Positions 53,066 through 61,120 of a stretch of DNA of 64,000 bases are shown one piece after another. Below the pieces are notes generated by a model. That model did no database searches. It worked only from the letters and a program-made list of their open reading frames with translations, and was not told where the DNA came from. The translations under genes and the position numbers were made by a program. The stretch is from CAVTPU01 sp963736695 (GTDB lineage Bacteria > Actinomycetota > Actinomycetes > Mycobacteriales > Micromonosporaceae): assembly GCA_963736695.1 (NCBI GenBank), contig CAVTPU010000004.1:1-64000 (forward strand), written 5' to 3'. How positions within the stretch are numbered: the stretch's first letter is position 1; the number at the start of each line of letters is the position of its first letter.

Positions 53066-53623
53066 TCAGGGCAGGAACTGTTGCTCGATCTGGGTGACGG
53101 TTCCGGCGTTGACGGTGAGCCAGAACGTCGGATTGATTCCTGGTTGGCTCAGGAAGGCGTGTAGCTTGCCGAACACGAGGGGCTTGTCGGTCCACACCGG
53201 AGTGGTCGAGTCGACAACGGTGACCGTGACGGTGGCGGTGACCGGCAGGGTGCGCAGTTTGGGGTTCTTGTTGATGATGTAGTAGTCGTTGTCGGGCCCG
53301 CCGGTCTCGCCCGGGTGATCGGTCTTCCAGGCGTTCAGCGCGGCCGTGCCGGTGTAGAACTCGATGAGATCGAAGGTGACCGTCTTCCCGGCGGCGTCGG
53401 CGGACTTGAGGAAGACGGGATGGCGGCCGTCGGCGAGCACGGGAGTGGTCGGTTCGGCGGTGGTCAGGGTCCCGGTGCCTATGTCGGTCGTCGGCGCCGG
53501 GGTGGTGACGGTGGTCGGCGTCGATCCGCCACCGGCTGGCGTGTCGCAACTGGCTGCGAGCCCGCCACCTATCACGATGGCGCCGATGATGGCGGCGCGC
53601 CGCGCCCGGGGCATCGTCCTCAT
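53066..53623 (-). CDS. secreted lipoprotein
   Basis: A 185-residue lipoprotein. RAAIIGAIVIGGGLAASC is a signal peptide with lipobox LAASC. A Thr/Pro/Gly-rich linker is followed by a compact domain (DLIEFYTGTAALNAWKTDHP, GPDNDYYIINKNPKLRTLPV). This resembles small actinobacterial domains with an N-terminal FDLIQF-type motif, of unknown role. ATG 53623 is chosen as the first Met before the charged n-region. It is divergent from the TetR gene. Confidence 0.72.
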   Translation of the reverse strand: MRTMPRARRAAIIGAIVIGGGLAASCDTPAGGGSTPTTVTTPAPTTDIGTGTLTTAEPTTPVLADGRHPVFLKSADAAGKTVTFDLIEFYTGTAALNAWKTDHPGETGGPDNDYYIINKNPKLRTLPVTATVTVTVVDSTTPVWTDKPLVFGKLHAFLSQPGINPTFWLTVNAGTVTQIEQQFLP

Positions 53624-53689
53624 GTACCGGGACGCTAGCACCCGGTGCCGACCGCGTCACTGTGTGGGACTGGGCCGATTCCTTTGTAC

Positions 53690-53767
53690 GAGAACAGCGC
53701 TCACTTCGAGAGCGAGTTCTGTCATGAGAGTGTTCTCGTCAAGAGCGCTGCTCGCCATGCGTACACT
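53690..53767 (+). promoter_or_regulatory. promoter with inverted repeats before TetR gene
   Basis: AGAACAGCGCTC (53691-53702) faces GAGCGAGTTCT (53710-53720), and GAGAACA (53690-53696) also matches TGTTCTC at 53731-53737 inverted. TACACT at 53762-53767 ends 6 nt before the ATG at 53774. The repeats look like TetR operators that would autoregulate the gene. Confidence 0.5.
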
Positions 53768-53773
53768 GCTCTG

Positions 53774-54469
53774 ATGCAGGGCATCCGGGAACGCCGCCGC
53801 GTCGAGCTCATCACCCAGCTGCGCGAGATCGCCCACGCGCATCTGGTGGAGCACGGTGCGGCCGGACTCTCCCTGCGGGCGATCGCCCGCGACGCCGGCA
53901 TCTCGGTCTCCGCGCTCTATCGATATTTCGAGCACCGCGACGACCTGCTCACCGACCTGCTCGTGCGGGCCTTCGACGCGCACGCCGACGCGGTCGAGAA
54001 GGCGGCCCAGGCCGAAACGGACCCTGCCGCCGCGATCGTCGTGGCCCTGCGCGCCTATCGGGGGTGGGCGCTGGCCCATCCGGCCGAGTTCGGCCTGGCC
54101 TACGGCGCGCCGGTGCCCGGCTATGCCGCGCCAGCGGAGCGAACCATCCGGGCCGGCGCCCGGGCCGGCGACTTCTTTCACGGGCTGCTCATGCGGGCCT
54201 GGGCCGAGGGCGGGCTGCGCCTAGCGCCGATCCGGGCACGGGGTCGGCGGCTGACCCCGGCCACCGCGGTCCAACTCGATGAACTTCGCGCCCGCCGCGG
54301 CTACGGCGGCCCGACGGCGCTCACGGCCGCGGCGATGGACGCCTTCGTGACCCTGCACGGCTTCGTCATGATGGAGGTCTTCGGCCAGTTGCGGCCGATC
54401 ACCACCGACGCGTCGACCTATTTCGACGAGATACTCGCCGACCAGCTCATGCGTCTCGGCCTCAGGTGA
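53774..54469 (+). CDS. TetR-family regulator
   Basis: A 231-residue regulator. The helix-turn-helix is LSLRAIARDAGISVSALYRY followed by FEHRDDLL. The C-terminal domain (HPAEFGLAYGAPVPGYAAP) resembles WHG-type TetR members. ATG 53774 lies 6 nt after TACACT, implying a leaderless transcript; the longer frame to 53645 crosses the operator region. Its 3' end overlaps the convergent DUF3097 gene by 8 bases. The target gene could be the divergent lipoprotein or itself. Confidence 0.87.
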   Translation: MQGIRERRRVELITQLREIAHAHLVEHGAAGLSLRAIARDAGISVSALYRYFEHRDDLLTDLLVRAFDAHADAVEKAAQAETDPAAAIVVALRAYRGWALAHPAEFGLAYGAPVPGYAAPAERTIRAGARAGDFFHGLLMRAWAEGGLRLAPIRARGRRLTPATAVQLDELRARRGYGGPTALTAAAMDAFVTLHGFVMMEVFGQLRPITTDASTYFDEILADQLMRLGLR

Positions 54470-55268
54470 CGGTGGTGACGTGGTCGATGAGGCGCTCCAC
54501 CGCGCCGATCAACGACGTCTCCAAATCTCGATAACTGTCCACACGCGACAGAATGACGCGCCATAGGCTGGCCGGGTCGGATGCGCCGAGCGCGGCGCAC
54601 ACACCCTCTTTCCACGGCTGACCGCGCGGCACGTCCGGCCACCGGTCGAGCCCGACGACCGACGGCCGCACCGCCTGCCAGACGTCGACATAGGGATGGC
54701 CGGTCACCAGAACATGCGGGCCGGTGACCGCGGCGGCGATCCGGCTCTCCTTCGATCCCGGCACGAGGTGGTCCACGAGCATGCCGAGTCGCCGGTCGGG
54801 GCCGGGTCCGAACCGCGCCACTGCGGCGGCCAGATTGTCCACACCGGACAGTTGCTCGACGACGACACCCTCGACCCGCAGATCGTCGCCCCAGACCCGT
54901 TCGACGAGCGCCGCGTCATGATCGCCCTCAACCCAGATGCGTGAATCGCGCGCGATGATCGCCCGGCGGGGCGCCACCGCGATCGACCCGCTCGCCGTCG
55001 ACCGCCGACCGGCGGGGTGGGCTCCGGTCAACGGTCGACGCAGAGTCACTCGCTCACCATCGAGCAGAAACGCGGCCGGGGTGAGGGGAAAGGCCCGGCG
55101 TCGCAGCCGCCGATCCTCGAGGATGACCGCTCCCGCCTCGAAACCGACCACGGCGCCACAGAACTCCTCGTCGAGGTCTTCGACGACGAGCCCGATCTCG
55201 GCGTCGACGACGGGCACCACTGGGCGCGGACGGCCGCCCGCGAGCACATCGGTCGGGTCGAATCCCAC
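54462..55268 (-). CDS. DUF3097 family protein
   Basis: A 268-residue actinobacterial protein of the DUF3097 type: DVLAGGRPRPVVPVVDAEIG near the start, ALVERVWGDDLRVEGVVVEQ, HLVPGSKESRIAAAV and VLVTGHPYVDVWQAVRPSVV. The acidic motifs near GDHDAALVERV and GHPYVDVWQ recall TOPRIM-like folds, but the activity is unknown. GTG 55268 is 6 nt after TAGGCT, suggesting leaderless transcription even though a toxin gene ends just upstream. It overlaps the TetR gene tail-to-tail. Confidence 0.83.
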   Translation of the reverse strand: MGFDPTDVLAGGRPRPVVPVVDAEIGLVVEDLDEEFCGAVVGFEAGAVILEDRRLRRRAFPLTPAAFLLDGERVTLRRPLTGAHPAGRRSTASGSIAVAPRRAIIARDSRIWVEGDHDAALVERVWGDDLRVEGVVVEQLSGVDNLAAAVARFGPGPDRRLGMLVDHLVPGSKESRIAAAVTGPHVLVTGHPYVDVWQAVRPSVVGLDRWPDVPRGQPWKEGVCAALGASDPASLWRVILSRVDSYRDLETSLIGAVERLIDHVTTVT

Positions 55269-55277
55269 CCGTGCAGC

Positions 55278-55709
55278 CTAATCGGTGCCGGGCGCGTCGC
55301 CGGTGACGCCGGGGCTGGCGACCGGCAGGCCGGCGGCGGCGGCCGTGGCGAGCAGCCTCTTGTCATAGGTGACAAAGGCGGTCAGCCCGGCTCCGCTCTC
55401 GTTGGCCAGGACAGTCGCCGTCGCGAGGTGGATAGCGTCGAGACTGCGCAGGGTCGGCTCGGTGAACGCCGCAGCGGTGGCCCGGACCGTCGCGTCGATC
55501 TCAAGGCGGAAGAGTCGACCGACCGCCGCCGGCACGCCGATGAGTGCCTGCGGCGCGGCGCGGCGAAGGGCGCGGGGCACCTCCACCTCGATGAGCGCGG
55601 AGGCGACGAGCGGCACCCCGGGACGCGCATTGAGCCAGTCGACGAGGTCGGCGCTGTGCGGTTCGTTGCGCACGAGCTTGACCACTGCGGCCGAGTCCAG
55701 ATAGATCAC
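55278..55709 (-). CDS. PIN-domain toxin (VapC-like)
   Basis: A 143-residue PIN-domain protein. YLDSAAVVKLVRNEP carries the first acidic residue, EVEVPRAL the second, and LDAIHLATA plus TYDKRLLATA the last acidic pair, as in VapC ribonucleases. GTG 55709 overlaps the antitoxin stop (GTGA), the normal toxin-antitoxin order. It probably cleaves RNA when freed. Intact. Confidence 0.87.
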   Translation of the reverse strand: MIYLDSAAVVKLVRNEPHSADLVDWLNARPGVPLVASALIEVEVPRALRRAAPQALIGVPAAVGRLFRLEIDATVRATAAAFTEPTLRSLDAIHLATATVLANESGAGLTAFVTYDKRLLATAAAAGLPVASPGVTGDAPGTD

Positions 55710-55984
55710 CAACGCTCCTCGTCGCGCAGCGCGGCGAGCGCGGCGGACGCGTCGGTGGAGGCGTCGCCGAGCGTGGGTGGCAGCGCGACGGGGCCGGTGG
55801 TGGTGGGTCCGCAGGCCCGCCCCGAGGTCACCAGGCGCGCGAGCGCCGAGGTGTCCCCGCCGACGGGCACGAGCTTGGCGACCGGCCGGCCCCGGTCGGT
55901 GATCTCGATCGTCTCCCCGCCACTGACCCGCGCGAGCACCTGGCTGGTGTGCTGGTTGAGCTCCCGTACGCCGATGCGTTCCAT
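55706..55984 (-). CDS. Phd/YefM-type antitoxin
   Basis: A 92-residue antitoxin. ERIGVRELNQHTSQVLARVS followed by GGETIEITDRGRPVAKLVPV is the Phd/YefM DNA-binding fold. The acidic C-terminus (ASAALAALRDEERW) should wrap the toxin. ATG 55984 is the start; a longer frame would enter the operator. The 19-bp palindrome just upstream is a likely autoregulatory site. It is transcribed away from the YwiC-like gene's end. Confidence 0.85.
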   Translation of the reverse strand: MERIGVRELNQHTSQVLARVSGGETIEITDRGRPVAKLVPVGGDTSALARLVTSGRACGPTTTGPVALPPTLGDASTDASAALAALRDEERW

Positions 55985-55993
55985 TCCGCAATC

Positions 55994-56012
55994 GTAGAAC
56001 CTCATGTTCTAC
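55994..56012. promoter_or_regulatory. 19-bp palindromic operator of the toxin-antitoxin pair
   Basis: GTAGAACCTCATGTTCTAC is a perfect inverted repeat with a 5-base spacer, 10 nt before the antitoxin start. It also contains the stop codon of the YwiC-like gene. Antitoxin-toxin complexes typically bind such sites to repress their own promoter. Confidence 0.65.
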
Positions 56013-56803
56013 ATTGCCAGGGTAAGGGCGATCACCACCACGAGGAGCAGGCTGGCGGCGATCTCGACCAGTCCGACCCGGGCGGGGCTCAGCGGACGGC
56101 CCGGCAACGCCCAGGCGCGCAACGCGAGCAGCGCGAACAACACCCCGGCCGGCCAGGAGATCCAGGCCGCGACGACGAGCCCCGCCCCATGAACCGTCAA
56201 GGACCACCGCCGGTACGCCGTGCTGCCGCGCTCCCGGATCATGGTTTTGACGTGGAACACCGTCCCGGTGAAATATGCGAAGACCAGCACCGCCGCACTG
56301 ATCGTGTCGTCGATCGGAGCGGGGGAGATCTGAACCATCACGGGTATCACGCAGGTGGCCAGCGCCACCGACGCGATGTCGTTGAGCAGTGCGCGTTCCC
56401 GCCGACGCCACGCGTGGGCGGCGTTGACGGCGAGCAGCGCCGCCATCACCGGGGCGGCGGCGAGCACCTGCGGCCGGGCCACGACCACGACGGTCGCCAT
56501 CGGCAGAGCTATCGCTCCGAACACCGCCAGCTGCGGCCATATCCGACGGACCCGTCGGGTCTTGACCGCCAGCAGGGCGAAGTAAGCGAATAGATAGCCC
56601 CCGACCCACGCGCCGAGCAACGGCGCGAACAGCCAGTGCCACCGGGTGAGCGCGACACCCGCGACGTAGGGAACCAGCAGCATCGCCCACGCCCCGTGTT
56701 GGGGCGGGATGAACGCGCGAGCCGGCGCTCGGCGTACCCGATCTGGTCTGATCTTCGTCTTCGTCGGGCCGCTGGGTGCGGCGTCGGTCCAGCCGCGCGC
56801 CAT
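56009..56803 (-). CDS. YwiC-like membrane protein
   Basis: A 264-residue protein with seven or eight hydrophobic helices. The N-terminal FIPPQHGAWAMLLVPYVAGV motif, with the conserved PxxHGAWxxL, is characteristic of the YwiC-like family. Later segments (AYFTGTVFHVKTMIRERGS) also fit. Function is unknown; the Bacillus gene lies near nitrate-respiration genes. GGGAGG precedes ATG 56803. Its end is within the toxin-antitoxin operator. Confidence 0.83.
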   Translation of the reverse strand: MARGWTDAAPSGPTKTKIRPDRVRRAPARAFIPPQHGAWAMLLVPYVAGVALTRWHWLFAPLLGAWVGGYLFAYFALLAVKTRRVRRIWPQLAVFGAIALPMATVVVVARPQVLAAAPVMAALLAVNAAHAWRRRERALLNDIASVALATCVIPVMVQISPAPIDDTISAAVLVFAYFTGTVFHVKTMIRERGSTAYRRWSLTVHGAGLVVAAWISWPAGVLFALLALRAWALPGRPLSPARVGLVEIAASLLLVVVIALTLAM

Positions 56804-57198
56804 GGCTGCCCTCCCATCACGTGGTCAGTGGTGAGGTTAGCCGGGCGGCTCGTCCATCGCCCCGGTGACCTCAACCTCGGCGGCGTCTGGGGTGCGGGGT
56901 CGCGGCGGCCTCACGCACAGTGGCGTTCGGTGTCGCCACGCTGCGTGGCGGTCGACGGAGTCGCGCCAGCGGGTGCCAATCCGTCGACAGTCCTCCGCGA
57001 CCGTGCTGACCTGGGCGAATATCGGAGCGGTGAGACATTGACGAGCGACCGCCCCGATTACGTTATGCGACTCTGGCGGCGAGAGGGAATGCCGAGAGAC
57101 GCCAATTGGCATTGATCAGAGTCACGTTCAGTAAATTCAATTCGATGTGGTGTGCCGATCATCGACTGTCGGCGCACGAACTCGGCCTGGGCAAAACG
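56804..57198. other. intergenic region upstream of NOS operon, left part
   Basis: No supported gene. Open frames here overlap several others and lack ribosome sites. Composition turns AT-rich after 57115, where the regulatory part of the NOS operon begins. Confidence 0.4.
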
Positions 57199-57286
57199 GA
57201 TGAACAACATTCATCGCCACCGAATGAGCTGATATTCAATATGTAAATTAATGCATCTTGAAGTGAAAGATCCACTTCGCTACGAT
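57199..57286 (+). promoter_or_regulatory. promoter and inverted-repeat operators of NOS operon
   Basis: TTGAAG (57258-57263), 17 bp, TACGAT (57281-57286) forms a good promoter. Between the boxes lies GAAGTGAAAGATCCACTTC (57260-57278), an inverted repeat overlapping the -35. Upstream are GATGAACAACATTCATC (57199-57215) and ATATTCAATAT (57232-57242). Minus-strand AAGATGCATT at 57250-57259 resembles half of an NsrR site. Regulation by an NO-responsive factor is a hypothesis. Confidence 0.55.
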
Positions 57287-57292
57287 GCCCGC

Positions 57293-57575
57293 CGATAGCG
57301 ACGTGACCTGCGCAAACCACGATTGCTGGCGCGTTGGTCCGCGGTCGGCGGCCGCCCTGTCGGGCGCCTCCAGTCGGCGAGGTCCTGCGCAGAGGCGTCA
57401 TCGGGTGGGGCGGCAATGCGTAGTGTCGGGTGGTGCGCTTGGCGAGATCGGCTCTTGCGGGTCGCGTCGAGGCCATGCTTGGATATCGACTGCCTGGAAT
57501 TGAAATCCGTGGCGGTGCATCGGATCGTCCGGCCATGAATTTTGAGAAAACTACCGTCTTGAGAGAAGCCAAAAT
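57293..57575 (+). other. long untranslated leader of NOS operon
   Basis: If transcription starts about 7 nt after the TACGAT box, about 280 nt are transcribed before the small uORF and about 380 nt before NOS. I see no known riboswitch. One candidate frame (57285-57503) starts inside the -10 box and is unlikely to be real. Confidence 0.4.
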
Positions 57576-57668
57576 ATGACCACCCTCCGCCATGAAACGG
57601 CGCGTCTCGACACGCACCTCTTATTCATTGGATCGGTTGGGGTGGCGGACGCGAAGCGGGTCGGTTGA
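57576..57668 (+). CDS. 30-codon upstream ORF before NOS
   Basis: ATG 57576 follows GAGAGAAG and opens a 30-residue frame beginning MTTLRHETARLDTHLLFIGS and ending AKRVG. Its stop at 57666-57668 is 2 nt before the NOS ATG. It reads like a leader peptide that couples or attenuates NOS translation. It is too short for family assignment, and conservation is the test. Confidence 0.5.
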   Translation: MTTLRHETARLDTHLLFIGSVGVADAKRVG

Positions 57669-57670
57669 TC

Positions 57671-59323
57671 ATGAATTTTCGCCTCTTCGGCCGGCGCCGC
57701 GCGTCGACCCGCAACACTCCGCCCGTGCCGCCGACCGAGCTCGCCGGCCCCGCCTCCCATGACAACGGCCCTGCCTCCCATGACAACGGGCCCGCCGGCG
57801 ACGAGGCCGTGCCGGAGACTCCTATCGCGACGCTCCCCGAGGTGGCGACGGCCAACGGGGCCTCCGTGGAGCTCGCCGCCGAGGTCGCCGTGATGGCGCC
57901 GACATCGGTGTCGGTCGACGAGCCGACACAACCACGTGGTTGTCCGTTCTCCGGGCAGTCGACGCAGACCCCGGCCTCGCCCGCGACGACCTCCGCGGAC
58001 CTGCTCGCCGAGGCCGAAGACTTCCTGCGCATGTTCCACGACGAGACTTCGGCGTCGGACCTGTTTCCCCAGCGGTGGGACCAGGTGCGCGCTGAGATCG
58101 AAGAGACCGGCACCTATGAACACACCTTCGCCGAGCTCGAGTGGGGCGCGCGCGTGGCGTGGCGTCAGTCGGTGCGGTGCATGGGCCGGGTCCGGTGGCG
58201 CAATCTCATCGTGCGCGATGCCCGGCACGTGCGCAGCGCCCAGGAAGCGTACGACGAAATGGTCGACCACGTGAGGTTCGGCACCAACAAGGGGCGAATC
58301 CGGTCGACCATCACGGTCTTTCCGGCCGACACCGCTGCGGGTCCGAGGGTGCGGATCTGGAATGAGCAGCTTGTGCGCTACGCCGGATACCAGGAGGCCG
58401 ACGGCACAATTCTCGGCGATCCCCGTTACGTGGCCTTCACCGACGTGGTTAAGGCGATGGGGTGGCAGCCGCCGGAACAACCGGGCCGGTTCGATCTGCT
58501 GCCCTGGGTCGTGGAGACGGCCTGGGACGAACCCGCGGTCTTTCCCGCGCCCCGCGAGGAGATCCTGGAGGTTGCGATCACGCACCCGCGTTATCCGTGG
58601 ATGGCCGAGTTTGGCCTGCGATGGCACGCACTGCCCGCCGTGTCGTGCATGCGGCTGAGGGTGGGCGGGGTCGACTACTCCGGCGCGCCGTTCAACGGGT
58701 GGTATGTCGCCGATGAGGTCGCCACCCGGGACTTCGGCGACAAGCAGCGTTATGACATGCTTCCGGCGATCGCTGAGAAACTCGGGCTCGACACGTCATC
58801 CAACGTCACCTACTGGCGCCAGCGCGCCGCAGTCGAGATAAACGTCGCCGTGCACCATAGTTTCCAGCAAGCGGGGGTGAGCATCCTCGACGCGGTGACG
58901 GAATCCGACTTGTTCGTGGAGTTCGCGCGTAAGGAAGAGTCGGTGGGACGCACGTGTTTCGCCAACTGGTCGTGGGTCAACGGACATCTCGCGCCGTCGC
59001 TCGGTGAAGCCTTTCACCGCACCTATGTCGCGACCGAACCGAACCCCAACTATTGGCTCGATGAGGACGCGCGCCAGCGTGCCCTCGGTGAGGCGACGGG
59101 CCCGACCCTGGTCGCGCGACACGGCGCGGCGGAGTCCCACGACGCGGAACGGATGAGTGACGCGGAGCGGATGCGGGACACTCGGGAAGACGGCACTATT
59201 GCTCTGAACACCGCGATCGACCCAGTCCCGGCGGGGGTCGTGAACGGAGTCATGGCGTCGGCGGCCACCGCGGTCGCCGACGCGTCCGAACTACTGCGGC
59301 AACAGCCCGCGGAGGTACCTTGA
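57671..59323 (+). CDS. nos: nitric oxide synthase, oxygenase domain
   Basis: A 550-residue bacterial NOS. Cys170 in VRCMGRVRW is the haem thiolate ligand. PFNGWYVADEVATRDF contains Glu349, the arginine-binding glutamate, and NWSWVNGHLAPSLGEAFHRT is the pterin/dimer region. It makes NO and citrulline from arginine via hydroxyarginine but needs external electrons, since no reductase domain is fused. The core (about residues 115-475) matches the usual 360 residues. An extra N-terminus with a 7-residue tandem repeat (PASHDNG twice) and a CPFSG motif at 91-95, and an extra C-terminus of about 75 residues, are unusual. ATG 57671 is 2 nt after a uORF. It overlaps the globin-reductase gene. Confidence 0.93.
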   Translation: MNFRLFGRRRASTRNTPPVPPTELAGPASHDNGPASHDNGPAGDEAVPETPIATLPEVATANGASVELAAEVAVMAPTSVSVDEPTQPRGCPFSGQSTQTPASPATTSADLLAEAEDFLRMFHDETSASDLFPQRWDQVRAEIEETGTYEHTFAELEWGARVAWRQSVRCMGRVRWRNLIVRDARHVRSAQEAYDEMVDHVRFGTNKGRIRSTITVFPADTAAGPRVRIWNEQLVRYAGYQEADGTILGDPRYVAFTDVVKAMGWQPPEQPGRFDLLPWVVETAWDEPAVFPAPREEILEVAITHPRYPWMAEFGLRWHALPAVSCMRLRVGGVDYSGAPFNGWYVADEVATRDFGDKQRYDMLPAIAEKLGLDTSSNVTYWRQRAAVEINVAVHHSFQQAGVSILDAVTESDLFVEFARKEESVGRTCFANWSWVNGHLAPSLGEAFHRTYVATEPNPNYWLDEDARQRALGEATGPTLVARHGAAESHDAERMSDAERMRDTREDGTIALNTAIDPVPAGVVNGVMASAATAVADASELLRQQPAEVP

Positions 59324-60474
59324 TGGACACCGATGCACTGAAGGTCAGCTGGCAGCGGGTTGCGGGTCTCGGCGACGATGCCGCCGAGACGTTCTATGCC
59401 GTGCTCTTCGCCACGGCTCCGCATCTGCGCGCCATGTTCCCGCCGTCGATGGCGGTGCAGCGCGGCCGGCTCCTCAGTGCGCTCGGACATATCGTCTCCA
59501 ATGTCGACGATCCAGTGCTGTTGAGCGACTTCGCGGCACAGCTGGGTCGCGACCATCGCAAATACGATGTTCTCGGCCAGCACTACGCGCTTGTCGGGCA
59601 GGCGCTGCTCGAGACTCTGCGACGAGCACTCGGCCCGTTGTGGACGACGGCGTTGGCGGCCGATTGGGCGGCCGCCTACCACGTCGTCGCCGATCTCATG
59701 ATCAGCGCGGCGGACGCGGACTCCCAACGCACTCCGCCGTGGTGGTCGGCCCAGGTGCTCGAGGTGGATCGGCGCGCGCCCGAGATCACCGTGATCACCG
59801 TGCGGGTCGACGGCGACCTGCGCTATCTCGCGGGGCAGTCGCTGACTATCGAGACGGCGTTGCGCCCCCGGGTGTGGCGCTTTATGTCGCCGGCCAACCC
59901 GCCCCGTCCCGACGGGATCATCGAGTTTCACGTGCGGGCCGTGCCAGGTGGTCTTTTGTCGCCAGCGCTCACCTATGACCTGCAGCGAGGGGACCTCATC
60001 AAGGTCGGGCCGCCGGTCGGCACGATGCTGTGCGACTATCGCCACGTCGACCGCGACCTGCTGCTGCTCGCCGGCGGCACGGGGTTGGCGCCCCTGCGCG
60101 CCATTGTGGAGGAGCTCGCCATTGCGCCGATCCCGCACCGGGTCACCTTCGTCGTCGGCTCCACCACCATGACCGGGCTCTACGACCTTGATCGGCTGAG
60201 GGTGTTGCACGAGAATTTGCCGTGGCTGACCATCATTCCGGCCGTCGCCAGTGATGCCAGATGGTCCGGCCCGCACGGTAGTGCCGTCGATGTGGCACTG
60301 CGGTACGGTAGCTGGGCCGACCACGAGGTCTATGTGTGCGGCCCGCCGGATATGGTGAGCGGATCGCGCAAGCGGTTGGTCGCCTCCGGCGTGCCGGCGC
60401 GTCAGATCCACTGGGAAGACTACAGCAACTACCAATACGCCCCGGCTTCCACGCGCGGGGCCGCTCAGGGGTGA
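59323..60474 (+). CDS. flavohaemoglobin-like globin-FAD-NAD(P)H reductase
   Basis: A 383-residue protein. The N-terminal globin has its proximal His at about 78 (LGRDHRKYDVLGQHY). Residues 140-240 are an FAD-binding barrel (AGQSLTIETALRPRVWRFMS) with an imperfect RxYS motif, and GGTGLAPLRAI and VYVCGPPDMV bind the pyridine nucleotide. Flavohaemoglobins turn NO into nitrate with oxygen. It starts by TGATG overlap with NOS and has GGAGG 7 nt upstream, so both are made together. It could be the electron donor for NOS, the NO scavenger, or both. The FAD-motif change recalls type II flavohaemoglobins, which do not all consume NO. Confidence 0.9.
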   Translation: MDTDALKVSWQRVAGLGDDAAETFYAVLFATAPHLRAMFPPSMAVQRGRLLSALGHIVSNVDDPVLLSDFAAQLGRDHRKYDVLGQHYALVGQALLETLRRALGPLWTTALAADWAAAYHVVADLMISAADADSQRTPPWWSAQVLEVDRRAPEITVITVRVDGDLRYLAGQSLTIETALRPRVWRFMSPANPPRPDGIIEFHVRAVPGGLLSPALTYDLQRGDLIKVGPPVGTMLCDYRHVDRDLLLLAGGTGLAPLRAIVEELAIAPIPHRVTFVVGSTTMTGLYDLDRLRVLHENLPWLTIIPAVASDARWSGPHGSAVDVALRYGSWADHEVYVCGPPDMVSGSRKRLVASGVPARQIHWEDYSNYQYAPASTRGAAQG

Positions 60475-60478
60475 CCGC

Positions 60479-61072
60479 GTGACCGATGCCTACGACGCCG
60501 AGTTAGTCCCGGGCGAGTCGATGCCGGAGCCTGGCACGGCCGAACGGATGTGGCTCGCTGGGTTGCCAGAGGCGCAATGGGGGCGCCGAGGCTATGACAA
60601 GGCAGCCGTGCGTCGACTGCTGTCGAGGCTGGCGTACGAGGCGACGGAGGCCAAACAGGCGCTGCACCGAATGCAGGTGGCGACCGACTCCATGGCCTCC
60701 GAGATCGCCCACCGGCGGGGTGGCTATCTGCCCGACCACAGCATCACCGAGTTTCGCGTGACCGCGCAGATCGACGCCATGCGGCACAGTGACGAGGTGA
60801 TCAGGGTGGCGCAGACGCACGCCCGCGACATGATCGCGGCGGCGCAGCAGCAGGCGGCGTCGTTGCTCAACGACCCGGTTCCCACCGAGGATGTCGCCCT
60901 GTTGCGCCAGCGGTTGCACGAATACCAGCAGTTGATCGTCACGATGAACGACTACATCGGGCACATCGCGAGTGTGTTGACGAGCGCGGCGGCCAGCTTC
61001 TCCGGTCGACTCAACGCTCTCGAAGCGCCGCAGGCGAACCCGTCATTGCCACAACAGTCGTTCGTTCAATAG
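60479..61072 (+). CDS. coiled-coil protein with DivIVA-like N-terminal motif
   Basis: A 197-residue mostly helical protein. WGRRGYDKAAVRRLLSRLAY resembles the start of DivIVA/Wag31-type proteins, which target curved membranes. Long helices follow (ATDSMASEIAHR, DMIAAAQQQAASLLN, LLRQRLHEYQQLIVTMNDYI). No membrane helix or signal. GTG 60479 is 4 nt after the reductase stop, so it belongs to the NOS operon. Possible scaffold or localisation factor; that is inference. Confidence 0.7.
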   Translation: MTDAYDAELVPGESMPEPGTAERMWLAGLPEAQWGRRGYDKAAVRRLLSRLAYEATEAKQALHRMQVATDSMASEIAHRRGGYLPDHSITEFRVTAQIDAMRHSDEVIRVAQTHARDMIAAAQQQAASLLNDPVPTEDVALLRQRLHEYQQLIVTMNDYIGHIASVLTSAAASFSGRLNALEAPQANPSLPQQSFVQ

Positions 61073-61095
61073 CGGTCTCGGTCCGCGACCCGCGT

Positions 61096-61115
61096 CTCGG
61101 GAGTCGATGCCCGAG
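61096..61115. terminator. hairpin between convergent genes
   Basis: CTCGGG (61096-61101) pairs with CCCGAG (61110-61115) around an 8-nt loop, between the coiled-coil gene (plus) and the LppU-like gene (minus). A short bidirectional terminator is plausible; there is no U-run. Confidence 0.4.
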
Positions 61116-61120
61116 GCGGA

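Noticed and set aside
55710..56690. Long frame before the PIN toxin
   Set aside because: It is antitoxin and YwiC-like DNA read in another frame; the toxin starts at the GTGA overlap.
57159..57617. 152-residue minus-strand frame upstream of NOS
   Set aside because: No ribosome site, no family, and it covers a strong plus-strand promoter and leader.
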